A program made the position numbers and the translations under genes. From contig NZ_JXJW01000006.1 of assembly GCF_002441695.1 (NCBI RefSeq), positions 35,280 to 99,279 on the forward strand: DNA of 64,000 nt, in the 5' to 3' direction. The stretch comes from Pseudolactococcus piscium (GTDB lineage: Bacteria > Bacillota > Bacilli > Lactobacillales > Streptococcaceae). Below, piece by piece: positions 57,301 through 64,000 of this stretch. A model generated the notes under the pieces. The model was not told the origin of the DNA, ran no database searches, and worked only from the letters and a program-made list of their open reading frames with translations. Position 1 is the stretch's first letter. Each line of letters opens with the position of its first letter.

Positions 57301-57723
57301 CATGGCTAGATGCTTGATATCAGCATCTAAAAATTCGTCACCAAAGGATGTAAAGCCAAGTTTTTCATAAAAAGGAATGGCTTCAAGCTGGGCATGAAGC
57401 TCGGCCAATTCGATCTGTTGTGTTTTTAAGAACGCTAATGCTTTTGTCATGAGGTCAAAAGCATAGCCCTTTCCTCTATAAGGTTTCAGGGTTGCAACAC
57501 GTTGAATGAGTGCTTGTTTACCAGATTTATCTGGTAAAATCCGTAAGGTAGCGACCGGTGTATCCGCATCATCAAATAAGACGAAATGGATGCAGTAAGC
57601 TTCGTTTTGATCTATTTCAAGTGTCAGTGGGACTTGTTGTTCCTTGACAAAGACGGCATGTCGGATGCTCAAGGATTGGTGATAGACGGGGGATAAGTTA
57701 TCGCGAGTATGTTTGATTGTCAT
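57286..57723 (-). CDS. GNAT-family N-acetyltransferase
   Basis: The 145-residue protein has the GNAT core: RHAVFVKEQQVP, CIHFVLFDDADTPVATLRILP, then the acetyl-CoA loop QRVATLKPYRGKGYAFDLM and the C-terminal AIPFYEKLGFTSFGDEF. It resembles the ElaA/YjcF-like group; its acceptor is unknown. Single gene converging on rsmA. Confidence 0.88.
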   Translation of the reverse strand: MTIKHTRDNLSPVYHQSLSIRHAVFVKEQQVPLTLEIDQNEAYCIHFVLFDDADTPVATLRILPDKSGKQALIQRVATLKPYRGKGYAFDLMTKALAFLKTQQIELAELHAQLEAIPFYEKLGFTSFGDEFLDADIKHLAMKKTV

Positions 57724-57814
57724 ATGATTTTCCTTAGGGGTGTGCGTGTAGGTGGCTAGTAGATTTAAAATTTTTTGACTTAATCGCTGGAAAGCCGCAT
57801 TTGTCTAAAAAATC

Positions 57815-57823
57815 TGCTATAAT
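57815..57823 (+). promoter_or_regulatory. Extended -10 promoter of the AI-2E-family gene
   Basis: TGCTATAAT (57815-57823), a perfect TGn-extended -10. The predicted start is near 57830, giving a 40-base leader. Confidence 0.6.
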
Positions 57824-57868
57824 TAGGAATATTATAACAAATAAAACGAAAATATCAAAGGGATCGAT

Positions 57869-58996
57869 ATGTTTAAAAACTCAAAATTATTTTTCTGGAC
57901 GATAGAACTGTTCGCCGTCCTTGGGGTGATCTGGATATCAACGCATATCGGATTTGTCTTCAAGCCTGTGACCACCTTATTTTCACTTGTATTTCTGCCC
58001 TTTATTATTGCAGGCTTTTTATACTATGTCTTTAATCCGTTAGTGATGTTTTTAGAGGAAAAAATTAAGTTACCTCGCATTTGGGGGATTGTGCTTGTCT
58101 TCGTATTACTGATTGGTCTTTTGACCTACACAGTGATATCCTTGGTACCCCGGGTCATTACACAGTTATCTGATCTGATTATTGCCTCAGGGTCGATTGT
58201 CCCTGAATTGCAAAAATGGGTAGATAAACTATCGGCAAATCCTGCTTTTAAAGAGATTGATTTCAAGGCATTAATTAATAAGGCAAATATCAGCTATATG
58301 GATATTCTACAAAACCTATTATCTGGTGTTACCTTTAGCTTGTCAAATGTTGTGAATGCCATTTTTAAAGTGGTCATGATCCTGAGCTTAGTCCCTATCT
58401 TGCTATTTTATATGCTAAAAGATGGCAAGAATATGCTGCCATTCTTGAAGAAGACACTATTGAAACGGGATAGGCTGAATATTGTGTCCCTGCTAGATGA
58501 TATGAATGCAACCATTTCAAAATATATTAGTGGTGCTGCCATCGACTGCTTATTTATCTTTGTAACGGTATTTATCGCCTATCTCATCATTGGTGTCCCC
58601 TATGCCTTCTTATTCGCAGCCTTTTCAGCAATTACTAACTTAATTCCTTATTTAGGTCCATACATCGGTTTGATCCCCGTTTTATTCTCGATCGGTTTTA
58701 CAGACCCAGTAAGAGCTTTGATTGCAGCCTTGATTGTATTGACTTTACAACAAATTGATGGCAACATCATCTATCCAAAAGTTGTTGGCTCTGCTATCGA
58801 GGTGCATCCAGTGACAATTATGGTGCTGATGTTAGTTGCGGGCAGCCTTTATGGCTTAATTGGTATGTTGGTTGCAGTCCCATTTTATTCGCTTGCAAAA
58901 GAAGTTGTTAAATTTCTATGGCGATTATGGGAAAATCATAAACAAGTACAACTAGGTAGCGATGGCAAAGAGAAGTATGATATAATAGAAAAATAA
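57869..58996 (+). CDS. AI-2E family transporter
   Basis: This 375-residue multi-pass membrane protein of PF01594 type has two N-terminal segments, a soluble stretch (about 100-170) and a C-terminal membrane block. That block contains the family pattern NLIPYLGPYIGLIPVLF and LTLQQIDGNIIYPKVVG. The family name comes from one proposed AI-2 exporter; other members are Na+/H+ antiporters or of unknown function, so AI-2 export should not be assumed. A CBS/CorC gene follows 63 bases later. Confidence 0.85.
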   Translation: MFKNSKLFFWTIELFAVLGVIWISTHIGFVFKPVTTLFSLVFLPFIIAGFLYYVFNPLVMFLEEKIKLPRIWGIVLVFVLLIGLLTYTVISLVPRVITQLSDLIIASGSIVPELQKWVDKLSANPAFKEIDFKALINKANISYMDILQNLLSGVTFSLSNVVNAIFKVVMILSLVPILLFYMLKDGKNMLPFLKKTLLKRDRLNIVSLLDDMNATISKYISGAAIDCLFIFVTVFIAYLIIGVPYAFLFAAFSAITNLIPYLGPYIGLIPVLFSIGFTDPVRALIAALIVLTLQQIDGNIIYPKVVGSAIEVHPVTIMVLMLVAGSLYGLIGMLVAVPFYSLAKEVVKFLWRLWENHKQVQLGSDGKEKYDIIEK

Positions 58997-59059
58997 CTGT
59001 GTTGACCTATCTGATTGGTTGATATAATAACTGTAAAAAAATTTGGAGGAATATAACTC

Positions 59060-60409
59060 ATGCACCCTGACCCCGATAGTCAGTCCTTAATATTGCAAAT
59101 CGCCTTACTGATCGTGTTGACGATTATTAATGCGCTCTTCTCTGGCGCAGAGATGGCGCTAGTGTCAACGAGTCGTTCACGTGTTGAACAACGAGCAGAA
59201 GAAGGGGATAAGAAATATCAAAAATTACTTGCTATTTTGAATCAGCCTAGTAATTTTCTATCGACGATTCAAATCGGTATCACGCTGATTAATATCCTTT
59301 CGGGGGCGAGCTTGGCTGATAGCCTGGCGACAAGATTAGCACCTGTACTAGGTGGTACGCCAACTGCGAAAACATTAGCATCAGTGATCATTCTTGCGAT
59401 TTTGACTTATATCTCGATCGTTTTTGGGGAGTTATATCCTAAGCGAATTGCGCAAAACTTAAAAGAAAAATATGCCCTTGCAGCAGTAGGTCCCTTAAAT
59501 GTTCTGGGCCACCTCATGCATCCTTTCGTCTGGTTGTTAGCAACCTCTACAAATATCTTGAGTAAGTTAACACCCATGACATTTGATGATGATAATGAGA
59601 ATATGACGCGTGATGAGATTGAGTATCTGCTCAATACGGATAATACGGCTTTAGACCAAAATGAGCGAGAGATGCTAGCGGGTGTCTTTAGTTTGGATGA
59701 GTTGATGGCGCGTGAAATCATGGTGCCACGCACGGATGCCTTTATGATCGATGTCAATGATGATGTCCATGATAATATCATGGCAGTTCTGGCACAAAAC
59801 TATAGTAGAATTCCAGTCTATGATGGTGAAAAAGATAAAATTTCAGGTGTTTTACACACCAAAACCTTATTGAAAAAAGGCTATGCACAAGGCTTCGATA
59901 AATTAGATCTAGCTGACATTATACAAGAACCTTTGTTTGTACCAGAAACGATTTTTGTTGATGACCTCTTGCGAGAGCTTAAGAAGACCCAAAATCAGAT
60001 GGCTATCCTACTGAATGAGTACGGTGGTGTTGAAGGGATTGTCACACTTGAGGATCTCCTAGAAGAAATCGTCGGTGAGATTGAAGATGAGTCGGATATC
60101 GCTGAAAAAGATGTCTTCAAAATTAATGAAAATATCTTTGCCGTTAAAGGTGGCCTGACTTTAAATGATTTTAATGAGTATTTTGATACGCATTTAGAAT
60201 CAGATGATGTCGATACAATAGCAGGTTACTTTATGGCGGGTATCGGTGCCATTCCTGGTGAAAAAGAACAGATTGACTATGACGTGATCACTGAAAAAGA
60301 TAATTTGACACTGACCAGCTTAGAAGTTGATGGGACGAGACTGGTTAAACTACGTGTCACCTTCCATGGAGATGAACTAGAAGCAGAAGCAACTAGTGCT
60401 GACAAATAA
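59060..60409 (+). CDS. CNNM/CorC-type membrane protein with CBS domains
   Basis: This 449-residue protein has an N-terminal DUF21 membrane domain (about 5-190: IINALFSGAEMALVSTSRSR), a pair of CBS domains (about 210-340: REIMVPRTDAFMIDV; MAILLNEYGGVEGIVTLEDL) and a C-terminal CorC_HlyC domain (about 350-440). Relatives are Mg2+ or Co2+ exporters or sensors; the old label is hemolysin-like. Ribosome binding site TTGGAGGA. Ends at a strong terminator. Confidence 0.9.
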   Translation: MHPDPDSQSLILQIALLIVLTIINALFSGAEMALVSTSRSRVEQRAEEGDKKYQKLLAILNQPSNFLSTIQIGITLINILSGASLADSLATRLAPVLGGTPTAKTLASVIILAILTYISIVFGELYPKRIAQNLKEKYALAAVGPLNVLGHLMHPFVWLLATSTNILSKLTPMTFDDDNENMTRDEIEYLLNTDNTALDQNEREMLAGVFSLDELMAREIMVPRTDAFMIDVNDDVHDNIMAVLAQNYSRIPVYDGEKDKISGVLHTKTLLKKGYAQGFDKLDLADIIQEPLFVPETIFVDDLLRELKKTQNQMAILLNEYGGVEGIVTLEDLLEEIVGEIEDESDIAEKDVFKINENIFAVKGGLTLNDFNEYFDTHLESDDVDTIAGYFMAGIGAIPGEKEQIDYDVITEKDNLTLTSLEVDGTRLVKLRVTFHGDELEAEATSADK

Positions 60410-60448
60410 ACTTTGATAAATTGTGTTGAAAAATAGTTAAGCATGTTG

Positions 60449-60482
60449 AACAAGTACTGATACTTCGGTACTTGTTTTTTTG
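60449..60482 (+). terminator. Terminator after the CBS/CorC gene
   Basis: AACAAGTAC (60449-60457) pairs with GTACTTGTT (60468-60476), with further inner pairs and a T7 tail. Confidence 0.88.
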
Positions 60483-60545
60483 TTTGCTTTTTTTACAGGG
60501 AGCTACTGACACATATCATAAGTGGTACATTATGGTCACTCATAC

Positions 60546-60635
60546 ATGAAGTACGTTATATTTGGCATATTTCTGACCATGTTGGGTATGCTGACAATAA
60601 GTTGCATTTTTTTCTGTAAAATTAAGGTAGATTGA
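60546..60635 (+). CDS. Possible 29-residue hydrophobic peptide gene
   Basis: An ATG at 60546 opens a 29-codon frame ending in TGA (60633-60635). The product has a two-residue polar start (MKY), about 22 hydrophobic residues with two cysteines (SCIFFC), and a charged tail KIKVD. It lies in the 368-base gap just before the AgrC-like kinase gene, where signal-peptide genes of such systems often sit. A weak extended -10 (TGGTACATT, 60523-60531) precedes it, but there is no good ribosome binding site. It could equally be chance in A/T-rich DNA. Confidence 0.25.
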   Translation: MKYVIFGIFLTMLGMLTISCIFFCKIKVD

Positions 60636-60709
60636 ACAAGGCTGGCGTCAAGTAACCGTATTTGATTCATGACAGCGACTTATTATTTCAGTTTAGAAGG
60701 CATTTGTTA

Positions 60710-60715
60710 TATAAT
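60710..60715 (+). promoter_or_regulatory. Possible -10 of the kinase-regulator operon
   Basis: TATAAT (60710-60715); the -35 region is poor. The leader from about 60722 contains TAACCC (60747-60752) pairing with GGGTTA (60768-60773), which would cover the Shine-Dalgarno AGGG. Confidence 0.45.
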
Positions 60716-60777
60716 AAAAATATCAGATAATTAAAAATAAAGAGATTAACCCGATCAGGTTTAGATAGGGTTAGGGT

Positions 60778-62181
60778 ATGGATAATAGGTGGGGTATGAT
60801 AACTACAATTTTTTTAGGTCTGCCACTTGCTGCTTTAGATGTGGGTATTAATTTATACCTACTTTATCAAATCACGAGCTTGAAAAATAAGCCAAAACCC
60901 CTTGCTTTTGCAAGATACATAGGTGCTGGTATTTTGTTGACACTTGTTTCCTCGGTGGAAACTGCCTACCATATTCCGAGTTTTCTAAAGTTGTGTTTTA
61001 TGCTTGTATTTTTGTGGTGGATACTAGAAAAAGATGTAACAAGGAGTTTATTTTATACGATTTTCACCTTAAATTTTACCTATTTTGTTAAGCTGTTGGT
61101 ATCTACCTTCATTGTCTGTGATTTATTGCGTATAAATCATATCGTTTTTGAAATCGTTCTGAGCTATTTTTGTGTGGTGCCAAGTTATTACTTATTACTG
61201 AGATATATGATCATTAGACCAAGTCATCTGTTAATCTCAGAGCAGACGATAGATATGCAACAAGTAGCGTATATGGTACCAGAAACACGATCAGAACATG
61301 AACGGAATATTGAAAAAGAGCAACATCATTTAATCGTCCTATCAAATAGTATGATGCTATGTTTCTATTTATATAGTAATATTGTTCGGGTGACGACCGA
61401 TGGGAATCATGATAATGATAAGTATATGATTTTCACCTATGTCTTTTTATTTATCTTTATGTTGTATGCAATTAATGTTAAATATAAAGAATGGGAAAAT
61501 CAAAAGCTACTTAGATATAAGGACTATATGGTCTCAGGACTCACGACCTATACACAAGAAGTTGATAAAGCCTATCAGTCAGTTCGTGCATTTCACCATG
61601 ATTTTACCAATATTCTTCTATCGATGCGTGAAACGATTGCGACACAGGAGATAGGTGAAATCAGAAAGACTTATGCAGACATACTTGAAAAAAGTAATAT
61701 TATACTTGATGAAAATAGACAAGAGGTTGCAAAACTTGCCAATATCAAAATTTTGGAAGTGAAAAGTGTGATTTCTGCAAAAATCCTACAGGCTGATATG
61801 CAAGGTATCAACATTGAACTAGAGCTCCCAGAACGAGTAGATACTTTACGTGTAGATAAATTGGATATCGTGAGATTGTTAGGTATTATGTTAGACAATG
61901 CAATTGATGAAATGACTGAGTTAGAGATAGATAAACCTACCATTAAGCTAGCTATCTTTAACAAGGGATTATCCAGGTATTACGTTGTTGAAAATAGGAT
62001 GCGTCAAGAAAAATTGCCGACTAAGTTACTATTATCTGAAGGTTATTCAACAAAAAGTAAGCATCGGGGCTATGGTCTGACGAGTTTGGCTGCGATTGTT
62101 GCAACCTACCCTTGGGTAAGTTACCATATTCAAGCAAAAAGCTATACCTATAGAATTGAACTAGAGATGAGGATAAGATGA
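60778..62181 (+). CDS. AgrC/ComD-like sensor histidine kinase (GHKL type)
   Basis: The 467-residue protein has an N-terminal membrane domain of about six or seven segments (1-250) without a large external domain, as in peptide-sensing kinases. The phospho-acceptor site FHHDFTNILLSMRE (His near 272) follows, then an N-box LDNAIDEM and a G-box region SKHRGYGLTSLAAI. It should phosphorylate the LytTR regulator, whose gene overlaps by 4 bases. Start at 60778 has AGGG 7 bases upstream; an ATG at 60796 is an alternative. The inducing signal is unknown. Confidence 0.88.
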   Translation: MDNRWGMITTIFLGLPLAALDVGINLYLLYQITSLKNKPKPLAFARYIGAGILLTLVSSVETAYHIPSFLKLCFMLVFLWWILEKDVTRSLFYTIFTLNFTYFVKLLVSTFIVCDLLRINHIVFEIVLSYFCVVPSYYLLLRYMIIRPSHLLISEQTIDMQQVAYMVPETRSEHERNIEKEQHHLIVLSNSMMLCFYLYSNIVRVTTDGNHDNDKYMIFTYVFLFIFMLYAINVKYKEWENQKLLRYKDYMVSGLTTYTQEVDKAYQSVRAFHHDFTNILLSMRETIATQEIGEIRKTYADILEKSNIILDENRQEVAKLANIKILEVKSVISAKILQADMQGINIELELPERVDTLRVDKLDIVRLLGIMLDNAIDEMTELEIDKPTIKLAIFNKGLSRYYVVENRMRQEKLPTKLLLSEGYSTKSKHRGYGLTSLAAIVATYPWVSYHIQAKSYTYRIELEMRIR

Positions 62182-62915
62182 AAGTATATATTCTAGAAGA
62201 TGAGATTGTCCAGCAGTTTCGACTTGAGAGTCTGGTCAAAACATATTTGAAAGAAAAAAAATACCCAATAACCGAGGTCATAACCTATGATAAAATCAGG
62301 GATTTCTTAGCAATAATAGGACAACTTTCTCAAAACAATTTGTATTTTTTAGATATTGCAATCAAAATGCATCATAATGCGGGGCTTAAAATTGCTGAAA
62401 AAATCAGACAAAAAGACGTGATCGGACAAATCAGTTTTGTGACGACGCACAGTGAATTCGCCTCCATTACCTATGAATACAAAGTGAATGCGCATGATTT
62501 TATTGACAAGTTAATGCCACAAGCGGACTTTGACCAGAAGATTAAAGACAATATTGATCATTTTGTAGGTGTCAATCGACTTAAGCCCTTAGATGAGATT
62601 TTTTCATATCGGTCGAGAACGGGTAAAGTGATAGAAGCGCTCTATTCTGATATTTATTATTTTGAAACAACAGGTGTCTCACACAAATTATTGCTACAAA
62701 TGGATGGGGAAACCTTAACCATGTACGGCAATATGAATGAGATTGCAATGCTTTCTGACAGGCTAGTTAGAGTACATCGTTCTTATCTTGTTAATAAAGC
62801 ATGTATTAAAAAGGTCTATAAAAAAGAGAAGTTAATTTTATTAGATGATGATACTGAAATTGCCGTTTCAAGAGGTGGTTTTAAGTTATTAGAACGGTTA
62901 GGGGTGACAGGTTAA
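62178..62915 (+). CDS. LytTR-family response regulator
   Basis: This 245-residue regulator has a receiver domain (about 1-120) with acidic LEDE at residues 6-9 and the phospho-acceptor Asp59 in YFLDIAI. A C-terminal LytTR DNA-binding domain (about 145-243) contains DIYYFETTGVSHKL and LVRVHRSYLVNKACI. It belongs to the AgrA/ComE/BlpR group that activates peptide- or bacteriocin-related promoters through paired direct repeats. ATGA overlap with the kinase gene. Target genes are not evident in the window. Confidence 0.92.
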   Translation: MKVYILEDEIVQQFRLESLVKTYLKEKKYPITEVITYDKIRDFLAIIGQLSQNNLYFLDIAIKMHHNAGLKIAEKIRQKDVIGQISFVTTHSEFASITYEYKVNAHDFIDKLMPQADFDQKIKDNIDHFVGVNRLKPLDEIFSYRSRTGKVIEALYSDIYYFETTGVSHKLLLQMDGETLTMYGNMNEIAMLSDRLVRVHRSYLVNKACIKKVYKKEKLILLDDDTEIAVSRGGFKLLERLGVTG

Positions 62916-62970
62916 ACGAGGTTAACTAACCCAGCAGGACATCATTTTGTTGAGAGATGTACATAAAAAG

Positions 62971-62999
62971 TTGTCAACGCTTTCAAAATAACGTAAAAT
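62971..62999 (+). promoter_or_regulatory. Promoter of pflA with overlapping cre site
   Basis: TTGTCA (62971-62976), 17 bases, TAAAAT (62994-62999). The cre-like TGTCAACGCTTTCA (62972-62985, 13 of 14 consensus positions) covers the -35 and half of the spacer, so CcpA should control it. Confidence 0.65.
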
Positions 63000-63008
63000 A
63001 GAGTTAGG

Positions 63009-63062
63009 ATGACGATACAAATATCTATTTTAAATAGGTTTATATTTTTTGTGGTTATCTAA
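63009..63062 (+). CDS. Possible 17-residue peptide at the start of the pflA transcript
   Basis: ATG at 63009, three bases after the predicted +1, opens a 17-codon hydrophobic frame ending TAA at 63060-63062, with AGG just ahead. It may be a leader peptide or chance; the short length gives little support. Confidence 0.15.
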   Translation: MTIQISILNRFIFFVVI

Positions 63063-63130
63063 GAACAACTTATTTTGCAATCAATCAAGCTCATCGTATG
63101 AGCTGACCCTACTAGAAAGTGTTGATAATC

Positions 63131-63913
63131 ATGGAAGATATAGGCAGTGTAACAGGACTTGTTCATTCGACTGAAAGTTTTGGCAGTGTGGATGGCCCTG
63201 GCGTTCGGTTTGTCATTTTTATGCAGGGCTGTAAGATGCGTTGTAAATTCTGCCACAATCCAGATACCTGGGCGATGACAAATGATAAGTCAAAGGAACG
63301 GACGGTTGACGATGTCTTGTCAGAAGCGATTAAATTCAAGTCGTTCTGGGGAAGTCGTGGGGGGATTACTGTTTCTGGTGGTGAAGCCATGCTACAAATG
63401 CCCTTTGTAACAGCCTTGTTTACTAAAGCTAAAGCGCTAGGGATTCATTGTACACTAGATACATGTGGCCTGCCTTACTCAACACAACCGGATACGCTTG
63501 CGGAGATTGATCGGTTACTTGCTGTAACGGATTTGGTCCTGCTCGATATAAAAGAAATTAATGATATGCGCCATCGAGATTTAACAGGCCATAAAAATAG
63601 TACGATAATTGAGTTTTCGAAGTACTTATCAGATAAAGGCACACCAGTTTGGATTCGCCACGTATTAGTACCTGGTGAAACAGATTTTGATGAAGACTTG
63701 GTTGCACTTGGTGATTATGTTAAAACACTATCGAATGTTCAAAAATTTGAAGTCTTGCCTTATCATACGATGGGAGAATTTAAATGGCGTGAACTTGGCT
63801 GGGATTACCCACTGGTTGGGGTAAAACCACCAAGTGCTAGTCGTGTTGCAAATGCTAAGGACCTCTTACATACTGAGGACTATCAGAAATATCTAGAACG
63901 TGTGAAAAATTAG
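63131..63913 (+). CDS. pflA: Pyruvate formate-lyase activating enzyme
   Basis: This 260-residue radical SAM enzyme puts the glycyl radical on pyruvate formate-lyase under anaerobic conditions. The 4Fe-4S motif CKMRCKFC (Cys34, Cys38, Cys41) and the SAM-binding TVSGGEAMLQ are present. HSTESFGSVDGPGVRF near the start is typical. The ATG at 63131 is preferred; the in-frame GTG at 63119 has no ribosome binding site and even the ATG has only GAAAG 11 bases away. Formate-producing mixed-acid metabolism is implied, with carbon control through the upstream cre. Confidence 0.94.
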   Translation: MEDIGSVTGLVHSTESFGSVDGPGVRFVIFMQGCKMRCKFCHNPDTWAMTNDKSKERTVDDVLSEAIKFKSFWGSRGGITVSGGEAMLQMPFVTALFTKAKALGIHCTLDTCGLPYSTQPDTLAEIDRLLAVTDLVLLDIKEINDMRHRDLTGHKNSTIIEFSKYLSDKGTPVWIRHVLVPGETDFDEDLVALGDYVKTLSNVQKFEVLPYHTMGEFKWRELGWDYPLVGVKPPSASRVANAKDLLHTEDYQKYLERVKN

Positions 63914-63950
63914 TCTTAAAGTATTGTATTGGCATTATGAAGTCAAAAAA

Positions 63951-63972
63951 ATATGAGAAGAAATTCTCATAT
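63951..63972 (-). terminator. Probable terminator of a minus-strand gene beyond the window
   Basis: ATATGAGAA (63951-63959), loop GAAA, TTCTCATAT (63964-63972) pair perfectly. Read on the minus strand the stem is followed by seven T; the plus side has no T-run. Confidence 0.65.
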
Positions 63973-64000
63973 CAGACTGGAGACAAAAGGCATATTTCGA

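Noticed and set aside
57869..58996. Quorum-sensing (AI-2) exporter role for the AI-2E-family protein
   Set aside because: The family name rests on few members and nothing nearby (such as luxS) supports it.

Overview
The window looks like chromosomal DNA of a low-GC Gram-positive coccus of the Streptococcaceae, most likely Lactococcus or the closely related Pseudolactococcus. The pointers are: a dairy-type peptidase set (PepN, PepT); an L-lysine-type MurE; ribosomal protein L27 with a cleavable N-terminus next to its protease Prp; a membrane-bound LuxR-type AguR beside an agmatine deiminase operon; an LPXTG surface adhesin; CIRCE and cre operators; a T-box leader; and many extended -10 (TGnTATAAT) promoters. 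The species is an inference from gene content. I saw no rRNA, tRNA, intact insertion sequence, prophage or CRISPR array.

Layout. 1-3.3 kb: end of a YtpR-type tRNA-binding protein, a small competence-type SSB, and groES-groEL under CIRCE control. 3.5-10 kb: purA, pepN, rplU-prp-rpmA, pepT. 10-14.5 kb: universal stress protein (-), a small unknown, a Na+/H+ antiporter, an SDR oxidoreductase with an apparent internal deletion divergent from an HxlR regulator, and a small unknown. 14.5-22.6 kb: a short promoter-to-terminator unit (possible small RNA), then cysteine desulfurase, thiI and a DHA2 exporter; tyrS (-) and a class A PBP (+) leave a shared promoter region. 22.6-28.5 kb: the agmatine deiminase cluster aguR (-), aguB, aguD, aguA and a nonsense-interrupted aguC.

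28.5-39.6 kb: recF and yaaA (-); the ymfF/ymfH-like M16 pair with rodZ and pgsA; a T-box leader with hisS, a small membrane protein and aspS; two YitT paralogues. 39.7-49 kb: dusB and hslO (-), an LPXTG adhesin, murE (-), mutM, recA, spx and an HdeD-like membrane protein. 49-54 kb: a Crp/Fnr regulator divergent from a YczE-like membrane protein, a GNAT enzyme, a DUF1349 protein and a membrane glycerophosphodiesterase (-). 54.2-57.7 kb: an XRE/membrane-protein pair under a palindromic operator, tatD-rnmV-rsmA, and a GNAT enzyme (-). 57.9-64 kb: an AI-2E-family permease, a CBS/CorC membrane protein, an AgrC-like histidine kinase with LytTR regulator, and pflA under a cre-overlapped promoter.

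Most of this is housekeeping sequence. The points I find most notable are: the stop codon in aguC; the SDR enzyme lacking its NNAG segment; an SSB promoter nested inside the upstream terminator loop; several genes whose extended -10 sits 5-8 bases before the start codon, as expected for leaderless mRNAs; the self-contained transcription unit before the sulfur-transfer genes; a palindromic operator over the XRE promoter; and a possible short hydrophobic peptide gene beside the AgrC-like kinase. I found nothing I can firmly call a new system.
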